Shown piece by piece: positions 1 through 11,441 of a stretch of DNA of 64,000 bases; within the stretch, counting starts at the first letter, position 1, and each line of letters begins with the position of its first letter. The notes under the pieces are model-generated. The model made no database searches, was not told the DNA's origin, and was given only the letters and a program-made list of their open reading frames with translations. The position numbers and the translations under genes are program-made. The stretch comes from Blumeriella jaapii (Eukaryota; Ascomycota; Leotiomycetes; Helotiales; Drepanopezizaceae), in the NCBI GenBank assembly GCA_009599575.1, contig VWND01000023.1:112501-176500 (forward strand), written 5' to 3'.

Positions 1-1622
1 TGGTCAACGCACCCCCATCCCTAACCGCCAGCCAAGGCGCGCTCGCGGTCCGCACGACCTGCCCTCTCCACGGGTCCTCGAGATACGAGTATTTCCCGAA
101 AGGCAAAAGCGGCCCCTGGTGACCCAGAGGCATGCTCCCGGTAAAGTCAAAAGCCGACAAGACACGAAGGTTCGCGTGGGGGCGGGATCGGGATGATCGG
201 GGATCGAGACTTAAAAGAGGACTCCGCAAAACAAGAGCTTTCGGCCGCGGTGAGAGGGCGTAGGGGACGGAGCGCGCGCCGAACCCTCATGCGCGCTGGA
301 CGTGGTGGCCGGCGCGGGGGGGGATGCACGGCGTCGTGCGGAGGGAGCCAGCCACGCAACGCGCTCACGACGCTCTCACGATGCTCTGACGACGCTCGCA
401 CGACGCCCGCGCAAGAGAGGTGTTGCGCGGGGAATAGGGAATGGGTGGGAATGCCTCGGAATGCATGCTCGGGCGCCCTCTCGCGCGCGGGTCTGAGAGA
501 TCGTCATGGCCGCCCCCGTAGGACCCGAGACGGGGGGCAAAGTCTATCCGTGGCCCCCCAAAGTGCAGAGGGACCGGCCCAGCAGGGGGGCGATGCTATA
601 TCCGGAAATGTCTCCGGAGCCGCTTTGGAAGAGAGCCTCGGTGTCGCTCGAGGAGGAGGCGGAGGAGGAGGAGGCGGAGGAGGAGGAGGCGGAGGAGGAG
701 GAGGGCGACGACGACGGAGAAGAAGGTGAAGACGACGACGACGACGACGACGACAACAACGACGACGACGACGACGAAAGACGCGAACCGGACGATGGGG
801 CCCAGACGGGCTCGCGGAGAGCAGGTCGTCATCGGGCCACGTCGACTCGGAGCCAGTGCACTCGGGCTGGTCCATCGAAGCCGAGAGCCAGTTCGGGCCC
901 TGAGTCGGTTGGTCGCAGAGCAATAGAGTTAGATGCGGCCTGCGCTGCTCCGAGATAACAGACGTGCGGTGCGGTGCGGTGCGGTGCGGTGCTGTGTATG
1001 TGTATGTGTGTGTGTGTGTGTATGTGTGTGTATGTGTGTGTGTGTGTAGGTGTACTGTACATGATGTGTACTGTACATGCAGTCAACACCACCCCCCGAA
1101 GGCGACAGAGACTGGCCCCGGATGCTCGCCTAACGAGAAGTAGGTTGTCGAGCCGAACCTTCAAACCTCCAAACTCTGTGGATGTGTGGTCTTGGCCCGG
1201 TGTTCACGATGCGCGATGCGCCCGCACATGGACATCGGGAGCCTTTTCATCGCTGCACACCCGCCTGGCCCCAGCCCGACCGGTGAACAAACACATCCTG
1301 ACTCGGAGCCGTGTGGCCTCCGCCGGTGATGCGGGCGACGGGGACGAAGGCCTCGCCCGGCATTCCCACCACCTCCCGGCCTGCGACGCCGCATCTACAG
1401 GACCGGACGCTGTCGCTCCCCCCCCCCTTCTCCGTGTCTCCCAGCCTCTTGACTCGCGGACCCGGGGCGACACCACCTCCTCCACGGTCTCTGGGTCCCG
1501 ACGACACACACGCTCAGATCGTGCGTCGCCATCTCGCCGCTGCCCGCTGCCCGCACCTCCTCCACACGCGCCGTCGACTCTGCCCGACCCCCCACCCATC
1601 AGCATCAGCAACAACAACAACA

Positions 1623-1660
<38 letters not shown>

Positions 1661-3857
1661 ACCCCCACCTCCACCTCCACCTCCACCTCCGTCCCCTCCT
1701 TGCCATCCTCTCCCCCCCCCCCGTCACGTCCGGGCGACGGCCCCTCGGCAACATGCTCTGCAAAGACCCCCGGCTCGGATATGCCCGTACGTGAGGTCAA
1801 ACATGCCCAGGAGCCGCAGGGCCGAGCCGACCCCGACCCCGACCCCGGCCGCGAGCGCGGAGTCGAAGGCCTCGCGCGCCCACACGTCGCAGGAGTGGGC
1901 CGCGGCAAGCTGCATTCGGGGGCAGGGAAGGGCGCGAACCGCGTCGTGCGATCGTGGGCCGGCCCGGCGCTGCAACGAGAGCCTGAGCGATGCTCCCGAG
2001 GCCGGGAGCTTCTTCCCCCGCGCCGTCGGGAAGGCTGGCCGGCAGCCGATCGAGAACGGCTCCCGCCGCAGACAGGGCAGGCTCCCCGGCTCCCCGGCTC
2101 CCCGGTAAGTGCGTCACCGAGTGGGGGTGCGCGAGGAGGGAGCCTGCGGCGCGGCGAGCGTGCCGTCGGGCGTGAGCATGAGAGAGGGCAGATCGGCGCT
2201 GAATGCCTCCCGCTGCGAAGGCTGCGAGCTGGAAGTCCTGGAGAGGGGAGGGGGGGGGGGGGGGGGTCTGGGCGGCATGAGCGCCCGACGCGGACACGGG
2301 GCGTGCACACTCGAGAGCCGACGATGTCTCGGTGGCGGGGGAGGGCGTGGTGGAGGTGGAGGTGGAGATGGAGGTCGGCTTGTTGATCGCGGTGCTTGTT
2401 TACTCGCGCTGAAGAGAGGGCGGCGAAGGATCCGGAGAGAAGCGCGAGTGGCACGCCGCAATCGACGAACGTGTACCACAAGAGAGCCGAGAGGACGAGT
2501 ACGTCCACGGGCGAGCACACCCGTTTCTCTGGTCGGTGGCCTGCTACTTACCGTATTGTGATGTGTGATCTTGTCGACTGAGAGGATGCGGGGGGGGGGG
2601 GCGGTAAACAAAGTGTGGGGTAAAAAGCATAAATGCGCATCCGGAGAACTAAGTTGTCCCTACCGTAGTCCTGTAAGTCGGCCAGACGGTCCACGTCGAG
2701 AGAGAGCACATCAAGCCGTGAAAAGCAGAAGCAGGAAAACACAGGCGAAGCGCAGACGAACATGTCCGCCTGCATACCGACAGCGCACCGAAAGCAATTC
2801 CACGCTGTCCGAGCACGCGGCTGACAGGTGGCTGATCTTGACGCAGAAAGGGGAAGGGGGAGACAAACAGGATAGGGGGGGCTCTCCGAGAAAAGCAATA
2901 TAACTTCGAGAGGGCATTTTGCGGGACCATTTTTGTGTACATAGCGATTCTAAGCTACTGTATTTCCACCCGTCCGTCCACGTCCCAGGTACTGTACATA
3001 CTGTACGTACTGTACATATCGAAAAGTCACGCTGTAGATGTAGAGGCCGTCGCCGTGCGGAAGACCTGACTCTGTCTGAGGCGTTGCGGGCAGTTTTCAC
3101 TTGACGTGCGAGAGCCCACCCGACTCCTCAGATCTGAGACTCGCACAAGCGAACGCCGAGAGCGCCACCAAGACCAGGAATGGTTGCGCAGGAAGGGTTT
3201 TCTGTTTCTCTAAGTGCAGTCCATATCGACGTACAGTGCAGACGGAGCGGCGAAAGATTCAATCTGCCTCTCGCTCGATGGCGAGATCGCTCCGAGATAG
3301 TGTGTCTCACTTAATCCTGTCGCGAAATGGCCGTCGAGGCTAGCAGCCTCGTCGAGCTCATCGCTCAACCGCACCTCAAGAAGACGCAGACGCAGACGCA
3401 GAGGCAAACGCTCACATTGCACATCGAGTGTCCTTGTCATTTCAAGCTTTCATCATAAACATTTCATCGCGACTGATTCTTTTTCTCCCTCCCTCGCTAT
3501 GCATCTGAAGAAACCATCTCCTGCGCCCACCGAGTGTGTTGGCGATGGATGCAAAACGCTTCAACTCACTCAAAGCCCGATGCCCACGCGAAAACAGCCA
3601 ACATGGCGAAGAGGCGACGGAGCCATGCTAATAAACAAGCTGCTATCCGAACAGTGCAGGGAATTCCGGTCTCTTGCGGCTCATGATATATTACAGAAAA
3701 TGAAGGACCACCAGTGATAGGGGCTGCAAGAAGATGAGGGCAGAGGCTGTCTTGGGCGTAAGGGACGCCGAGTTTCGAGGAAAGCCGATCTGCCCTGAAA
3801 GTTCGCGGTCGAAATCAAGTAGCGTCAACGAACGAAATCTTCTGCTCAATATGTTAC
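1..3857. other. gene-free GC-rich simple-sequence region
   Basis: No open frame here has recognisable domains, plausible splice sites or non-repetitive composition. The region holds GGA/GAC triplet tracts (about 650-780), a GGTGC then GT tract (about 965-1050), AAC/GAC triplets followed by CTCCAC repeats (about 1610-1700) and a poly-G run near 2250. Open frames in it are low-complexity translations of these repeats. The right end is probably downstream sequence of the reverse-strand transcription factor. Confidence 0.6.
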
Positions 3858-6497
3858 TCAGGCTCCGCTTCGTCCCGACCCCGGCTGTACAAGAAGTCCC
3901 CGGATGGCAACACGACCATTTCGATCATCCCTGCGCCGCATTAGATCTGGAAGAAGTTCTCCCCGATGATCCCGGATAGGAGGCAGTTGAAGGCCATGTG
4001 GAGGCTGCGAAGATGGCTGGACCTGCGCTGGTGGAATCTCGCTCCGCGGCGTTTGATATGGAGCGGGACCTTGGGGATAATCTGCCCGCGGCGGACCGGT
4101 GGCAAACGGAGCCATGTTTGTGGGAGACAAAAGAGCGGGCCCTAGATGCCCCGGTGTTCGGTAAGCAGCGATTTCGTGACGAGGATCGCCGAAGCCCGGA
4201 GCCGACGCAAATGGCGATACCCCAAGGGCGGGTTGGTAGCCTGATTGAGGGGTGTGATATCCATACTGAGGATCCCGGGAGTACGAGGTCGCCGAAGGTT
4301 GATGATAAGCCTGCGGGGTGGATGGCAGAACAAGCAAGAGGACGATAAAATACGTCGATTCTCTCTTCGCCAGTCCGAGGCGCGCTTGGAACGTCCTCTG
4401 TTGACCGTCTGGCGCTTGAAAGGTGAGCATCTCTTGACGATCGACTCTCAAGGACCCGAGGTCTTCTGGGCCAAACCCGACACTCTGAATAGCTTGTTCC
4501 TCTTCGAACTTGGCAAGGTAAATGGGCGGCAGATAGTTCGGTTCTCGCCCACGGCGTTCGTCTTCGAACTCTCTCTGCAAGCGCGCAATCTTTTCTCGGT
4601 CGTTGGCTCGCACAAGATCCGGAAATCTTCTCGATTGGATGGAATGCACTCCGATCGTCTCGCCAAAGCTGTGACTGGTCTTGGCGAACTGCATATCCAT
4701 GGTGAGATATGCACAGGGGGGCTCGAATGTCGACGCCATCCTTGGATTGTGCGGCAGCGGTACCCCGTACATGTTCGCATCTGACGCCGAGCCATGGTCC
4801 GCGAACCTGGACCCCCCGGGACTGTCATCCATCGGCCTTCCTTGGGATTTCAGTACCCGATATGAACCGGATCTTTGAAGCGTCTCGGCAAAAGGAGAAG
4901 AAGGATCAGTCGATCCGTACATTGAAAGTGGACGCCTCGTGACCGGGTCGGCAGGTGGCGGATAGCCAGGAGCAAACACCTCATAGCGAGATTCTCGCTC
5001 GTCGCGTAGCCGTGGCCGGCCGCGTTTCTTGTGTTGCACGTCGATACACGCATCTTCCTTCCCATTACTCAAGCAGCGAGAACAGGGGCGCTGAGCTGCG
5101 ATCACCTGTGTCAGCAAACCCTCCCCACGCGCAGCACGGATACACGATAACACCACCAGCACCGAGAGACAGCAGGTTGAGGGAAAGGCACATGCCATCA
5201 TTGCCATGACGGCCGTGTTGAGATATTGAATGATCGAGCGCGGCACACTAGTGCTGGCTGGGATCACGCATTTGGCCGTCCAGCGGCATGGGGCGGGACG
5301 CCGATCGGACCCATGAAGCCGGTCGGCAGATCCTTTCGCGACAGATGCCCAATCCAGCTACAGCCATTGATTGGGGTTGAGCGCGAAGCAGAGGGGGAGA
5401 GGAGATGGAGGTGAAGGGGCAGGAAGGTGAAGGTGAAGGTGAAGGTGAAGATGAGATGAGATGAAGATGAAGCGAGGTGGAGAATGATGGAGCGGAGACG
5501 GAGATGATGGTGGGCCGGATCCCGTGACTTCTTCGGTTCGGTTCGGTTCGGTTCGGTCCCGCGTTCAACTGCGCAGCCGCCGTGTGCACGTGTTGAGCAC
5601 GTGCACCGAAAGTGCCGTCCACACGGCCGAGACGCGATGCGTCGTTCTGCACAGAACGCCTTGCGCGACATGAAAGCACTCGCACCATGCACACAACCAC
5701 ACAACCACACAACCAAGGCACGCGGAAACACGAAAGGCACGACAGACACGACAGACACGACCGATACGAAAGACACGAAGAATACGTGTGGCGAAGACGA
5801 GGACGTACCGTCACACCTGTACCCGGTTAGCAGCTGCTTCTGGCCACAACGCTCGCGGCAGTAGAGAGCGCACGTCGACGTACCTGAGATGGGCCCTCTT
5901 GCACGGCACACACGCCGACGCGACATGGCCTTTCGTCTTGCGCTGCTGTCGGGGCGACTGGAAGTCTGGCGCCTCCCGGAGTGCTGGTCGCTCGGGTGCC
6001 GAGAAGGCTGGTTGCGCGGCGTGCGCCGGTGGTGCGGCGTAGCCGTGGTGCTGCTGGTGCAGGTGCTGCTGCTGGAGCGGCCGTCCTGGTAATGGCGAGA
6101 TGCCTTGCGCGTACTGCAGCGGTCCAGCCTCCATCTGCTCCGGTCGATACTGGCCGGAGTAGTGCATGGACGACGACACGGGTTCGGGCGCGTAGCCTCT
6201 CATTGCCGGCCCTCGCTGGTCCATGTGCTCCATCTGAGGCGTTTGCATTCCCCGATAGACGTCCGGTCCAGCGGACCCATAGCTTCCATAACCACGATCG
6301 CTGCAGTCGAAGTGTCGTCTGGGTGGAAGCGACGGAGATCCTGACATGGGCGGAGACGGGTATGCCCTTGGACGAGCACTATCGGGCGCCACTCTGGCCC
6401 AGCTCAGGTCAAGAGAGAAGCGCGCCAGGTCCGATCTACCCCGACGTTCGCCGAGTGAGATGTATGAACTATCGCGACGAGCTGTTGAGGATTGCAT
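3858..6497 (-). CDS. Zn(II)2Cys6 transcription factor with PAS-like domain
   Basis: Probable nuclear DNA-binding regulator; target genes unknown. Proposed exons are 6497-5884, 5816-5809 (8 nt) and 5095-3858, giving 619 aa in one frame. Splicing rebuilds a canonical CX2CX6CX5CX2CX8C zinc cluster, with cysteines near residues 196, 199, 206, 212, 215 and 224. A basic KKRGRPRL stretch, which also looks AT-hook-like, follows. A PAS-like domain lies at about residues 335-470 (AYLTMDMQFAKTSHSF onward). Both ends are rich in Pro, Gln, Ser and Tyr. Intron 1 (5883-5817, 67 nt) has a GCTAAC branch site 10 nt before its AG. Intron 2 (5808-5096, 713 nt) is unusually long and contains repeats. The start is the first in-frame ATG of the long first exon. 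Similarity to gluconeogenesis-type zinc-cluster/PAS factors is possible but not shown. The family call is firm; the splicing is inferred from the cluster. Confidence 0.85.
5809..5816 (-). other. 8-nt internal micro-exon of the zinc-cluster gene
   Basis: Read on the reverse strand, an AG acceptor precedes GTGTGACG, which is followed by a GTACGT donor. Exon 1 ends in phase 2 (AG) and exon 3 begins with the last two bases of an Ala codon. The eight bases supply the end of Arg, all of Cys-Asp and the first base of Ala. Without them the zinc cluster lacks its third cysteine and the frame shifts. Confidence 0.8.
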
Positions 6498-9400
6498 GGA
6501 AAATTCGGGCTCGACGGTAGGAGCGAATCTGGTCGGGAGAGCTCAAGTCGAGACTCGAAATTTCTCCTCGCCAGATTTCTCGTTTCGTTTTTCCAAACAC
6601 TCGCTTCGAAGCACTGGAAGATCAGCTTCCAGATGTACTCGGGTTAGATATACAAGTGTCTCGGCTGTCGGAGTCGAATTCGCAACTGCAGTCTTGGTGT
6701 CCTACTGCGTCTCAGTATACGTACCATTCCAAAGTGCAAAATTGGGAGGTCACTGACCTCTTGTTGTCGAATCCAGTGGATCTGCCCGCAGCCTCGATTA
6801 CTGGCACAGTAATGACAGACAAGTGGCGCGAGTGAGAGCAGCGGCCTGGTCCGCTCGGGAGAGGACGGGTTTCTGGCGACGGGTGGAGCTGTCAAGTTTG
6901 CTGAAGCAAGACCGAACAAGAGCTACCCTACAGGCGATACCGTGGAAGCCAAACCGTCGCGGGAAAACGATGCGTTGGTAGAGGCGCAGCGAGAATGCAT
7001 GCGAGACGTGCGGCGCCCGGAGGTGACTAGTCCTTCGGGGATGGCGACGTCTTCGAGGGACGACGGAAGACTTCTTTTTTCTCTGGCGAGCAAGGCTGTG
7101 ATGGTCTTCGAGCTGAAGGGCAAGTGCTTCTCCGGCGTCCTGGAAAGATTGAAAGCTTATACTGAGTTGATGCAAGCGAGTGAGATCTCGAGTGACAACG
7201 ATCTCGACCCATCAGATATGGGCGAGGGCGGGATGTTTAAGTGTGGCACTGTTCGGGACGCACCTAGCTGGGGCAAGGGTGGGTAAGGTGCCTCTGGCGG
7301 CGTTAATCTTGTCGTCGGGGCCAGCTACATCTAGCCAGGGATGGGGAGAGAGTTCTGCTTGCTTGTCAAGGGCGGGAGTAGCGCGCACAAGTCTCCTGCG
7401 TGTAATGCTTGCGTGCTGATTCGGAGCGACGGTCTCTTCTGTACGTGCCAAATTACGCTGTCAGGTATAACACCGTTCGCGCAGAACAAGAAGAAGTGGA
7501 AGTGGCTGCCGCATGAAGGTATCGATCTCTCCCCCGTGGCAGCCAGCCAGCAGGGCGTGCGTGCCGGCGCCGATGGGCCTGGGGACGCGGGACTTGCTTG
7601 ACTTGCTTGACTTGGGACGTGACCTGGGCCGTGGGGACGTGGATTCGATGTTCGGGGGTTTTCCAGTCAGAGCACTGTACCGGACGTCCCAAGATTCGCG
7701 CGTTGGAGAGATCCAGTTCTTGCGAGCAGCGTGGGAGAGGCGAAGTGGAGTAGACGTATTATGTCCGAAGCGACTTTGCTACCGACACGCTTGGCGGACG
7801 AAAGGGGGGGGGTCTGCCGGTCGACTAGGGGCCATTAGCGAGCACGGTAAAGCAAAGTAAAATAAACAAAGTAAAGTCACGCACAGCACAGGCGAGAAGC
7901 GAGAACCGGTCCAGGGTCAAGGATATCTGGGAATGTTCGGCAGGGGAGGGATGTTCTGCGATGTGGACATGGTGGATAGATATCTGTGGGTGATGTGGAT
8001 GCTCTGCAGACTCGACAGGGATTTCGAGCTGGTGCGGCCGGCCGTTCACCACAGGGCAGGCCAAGAGACTTCTACATCCTGTACATATGTACAGTACACA
8101 GTACATACACTCCTACTACTGTACCTGTACAGTACCTACTGTACAGGACTTATCTATCCAAAGTATACACTTACTCATTGACCTCCCTACGCACCCGCTG
8201 CCGGGCCTCTCTTCTTCACCTCGCCAAGCGCCGTTGACGTCGCCGCCGAGACGCTGCTTCGTCCGGCCTCATCGTCGTCTGTACACCTCCCGGAGACGAG
8301 CGCCAACAGCCGAAGGAAGCACTGCGAAGCTTCCTCGTCCGATGCGAGCCTGGCCGGGCCCAGTCGTGTGTGCCAGGCAGGCCATGGACGCTTGTACAGT
8401 ATGATCTCGGTCTACCAGGATATCTGTCTGTACGGTACTGCAGCATCTCCGGGCTGGATGTCCGTTGCAGGGGGTGGCCCAAAAGATCATCTCGCATCGT
8501 CTCAGTCGCTTCTCGCAGAGAGGAAAACAGGTGCGTTGGGCTGCGTGGTGAAGCTGGAACCGTGCCGACTCGTGGTCGAGGCGGTGCGAAGAGATGCGAG
8601 GCAAGGTTAGTGCTTTCTCAAATGCTCGAGCTGAAGGGAGGGCGTCGAGACGTCGTAGAAGCGACGACACATAGTAAGTACTCTCTCCCTCCCGACTTCT
8701 TCCCCTCTGCGAGCTGGACGCTCCTCGTCTCGCCATTCGAGACAGAGGACACCCTCCTGCTTTCGAATCAATGCAGTGCAATCAATCTGATCTTGCTAAG
8801 TGTGTACGGTATGTGCGGAGCATGTCCACGACCAGCATGTATCCAAAGTCCACACACAGGTTTGGAGTTTCAAACACACCTTGTCCCCATCTAGTCCGCA
8901 TCGAGCACACGCCATATTGCGCAGGACCGTTGTCTTTTCTTTTTATCCCCCGGTCCTTCCATGTCTGGGGCCACACGCTTCGGATGTAGCATGAAGTCAA
9001 CGACCAGCGCGCCCATCGAGCTAGCCCGCTGCCATGCTCTTCTCCGGCTTCCTCGATTCGCGGCGGCTGCTGCTGCTGCCGCTGCCGCTGCCGCTGCCGC
9101 TGTCGTTGCGGCTCCTGTCTTTCGATCTCTTCATCAGACCGACACTGCCAGAGCGCATGCAGCTCTTACTGACATTCGCGTGGGCGTGAGCTAGACCGTG
9201 TTGTGCCCCTATCAGACGCCGCGCTGCTTATCATCCTATCCTCCGTCCTGAGCATCTCCGGGGCCGGCTCGTACCTCGTTGTGACCGGTCTCTTTCCTTG
9301 GGGTACGGCTTCATGGCCCACGATGTGTTTCCATGGACCCGTCCATCCACGATCTTCCGCCAGTTGACCAAGTACACGCCGACCTCCTTCTGGTTACAGA

Positions 9401-11172
9401 GAGAAAGAAGCCACGGTCGTAGGAACAGTGCTGCTACTTCGCTAGCACGTTCCTACTGGCCTTATTCGCAGGGCCAAAGTTGTACGCGATCTTGAATCTG
9501 ATCTGCCATGGTCATCCCGAGTCCAAACGGGCGCGTGCATGCATGCTGCTGCAAGCCGAATTACGTTATTGATGAACTACTCTGCCCCTGTTGCAGGATG
9601 GACTTCTCACCGTCCCAGCCTCCGATGCTGGCTCTCTGTGTCTTGCGTCTACGTCTTTCTAACCGCCCAGATGCAATCCCCTGTATCAGGCACATTCGTA
9701 ACAGATCTACCTCCGACCTTGCTCTGGGTATCAATCTTGCGGTCAGCCTGGCAGGACATATCCCGCAACCTTTGGAGCCACGATAGAGGCCACTAGCACG
9801 GTGGCCGGAGGGTCATCCTTCCATTTCACGCCACATTTCAATCCTGCCTGGTCTTGACCTGCACGACAGCACAAGACGTGAGTCTTGATGTGAGAGCATC
9901 GAACTGAGCAGGAATTGACTACGTTCATCGCGTTTCAGCTCACCGGAGCTACCAAAACATGTCGTCACCTGAAGCTCAAGTCGAATCTTCAGTTTGCGTG
10001 TCTTGCAATTCCCCGACCTACACGTATCGGGTTGCTAATGGTTGTAGATCTGAACGGAATCTCAAAGCACGCTAGTTTGCTGGACCCACTCGCGCAATTT
10101 GAACCTCACACGTTTTGATAAAAGATTTGGATTCTATCCTTCTTATTCAACACACAGTTTCGTGTGTAAACGACTCTACCGATTTTAATAAGCTTGTGTA
10201 CGAATGAAAAGCGGGGTTTCTCTCTGCGTTATTGTAACGGTCTGGGTCCTGACAGCTCGCTTAACATCTACATTACATGTTCGTAGCCACTACGTAAGCA
10301 GTGACCGTGAGTAATGTCCTGTCATCATCGCGAGTTCTTTTGATGGAGCTTCCCAGACAATTACAATGGCCTCTTGCGTATCCACGGTTTTCGTGTTCCC
10401 CAATTTTCCTTCCGTAAATGGTCGATTCTCTTAAAATTAGTTGAAGTCATCTTACGTTCGCTCTCTACGGTAGGTAGTCAACCGCAAGCGTCCCCTCACC
10501 CGGAAGACTATGACTTCACACCTCCACTAGGTTGATCCAAATCGCAGGACTATGGGTGGCATGGAGTTACACCTAAGGCTTGTGACGCACAGTAGTTGAA
10601 ATGCGTTATCTTTGATTTACCTATTATATAACCGCAAGTCATTGATGCCCTCTCTTACACATTCCCCAAAGGCCGCCCGTGCCTTTGGCGCTTCGTTCCC
10701 AACTTCATCCGTCCTTCCTGAATGAACAGAAGACATCTCTCACCGCGTCAAGAGCTTTGAACCAGAGTCGCAAGCTTCTCTCTCTCTCAACACTACTTCG
10801 ACAGCGTCCCCCTCGCACATCTCCAATCGATCCACCAACCAACCACCCACTCAATCCGCATCCTTAAGATAGATAACCCTCATAGCCTCAACAGAGCTCC
10901 ACCCACGTACCCCAACCCCACCATGATCCATCCCTCATCACCAAACCACCCCAAAACCCGGACCTAGTATCGTCCCACGCGAACGATGCAAAAGCCTCGT
11001 CGCCCCAGACCAACACGAGGAAGAAGACATCTCCTGCCCCCCGAGCGCGCCATGCCTCAGTCATCTTCCCCCGCAGAGCCGCCCCCCTCTACCTTCCCAC
11101 ACAGCTTCCCCGGCCCGCCCACTGCCTGCTGCAAACTCGCACCTAGAAAACCGGCCCCTCTTCGCTCTTCAG
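6498..11172. other. intergenic region, no supported gene
   Basis: No open frame shows a recognisable domain or convincing exon structure. The part next to 6497 should hold the promoter and 5' leader of the transcription factor. Simple repeats include GCTGCC triplets near 9065-9100. Short CTGTAC/GTACAG motifs cluster near 8080-8155. From about 10,120 to 10,650 the base composition is more AT-rich, without a recognisable element. Confidence 0.5.
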
Positions 11173-11441
11173 ATGCCCCATCACAACAACAACAACAACA
11201 ACAACCACAACCACCAGGAAACCCCAATCGGGAAGCTCCTCGCGGCAGAGGACGCACTGCGTGCCGAAGAGGCGATGTCGAGGGAAGGTGATGTCTTTGG
11301 GCGACCCAGGAGGGTGTGACCTACGAGCGCGACATCGGTTTACTCAGCCGCTGGGCGGCAATCGACGAGGCGGTTGCGGTGTTGGTTCGAAGGAGGGAAG
11401 TCTGTTTCCTGGCCATGGCATTGAGAGTGGATGAGCTCTGA
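11173..11441 (+). pseudogene. small hypothetical gene, frame broken
   Basis: Two adjacent frames look like one protein. From the ATG at 11173 comes an Asn/His-rich start, then ETPIGKLLAAEDALRAEEAM and a stop near 11316. The frame one step away then gives VTYERDIGLLSRWAAIDEA, continuing VAVLVRRREVCFLAMALRVD to the TGA at 11439-11441. The second part is non-repetitive and helix-like. No GT-AG intron of plausible length restores the frame, while one missing base between about 11292 and 11318 does. I do not recognise the family. It may be an intact gene with an assembly indel, a pseudogene, or a chance frame. Confidence 0.4.

Noticed and set aside
974..2520. Open frames of 400-470 codons on both strands
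   Set aside because: They translate GT, GAC and CTCCAC repeats and GC-rich DNA; no domain, no codon pattern, and both strands are open at once.
3499..3717. 72-codon forward frame upstream of the transcription factor's 3' end
   Set aside because: No domain, no splice support, isolated.
6610..6740. tRNA-like TTCGACT loop on the reverse strand
   Set aside because: No consistent acceptor, D-arm and anticodon stems could be drawn.
11279..11310. A 22-nt intron repairing the 11.2-kb gene
   Set aside because: Too short for splicing and gives the wrong frame.
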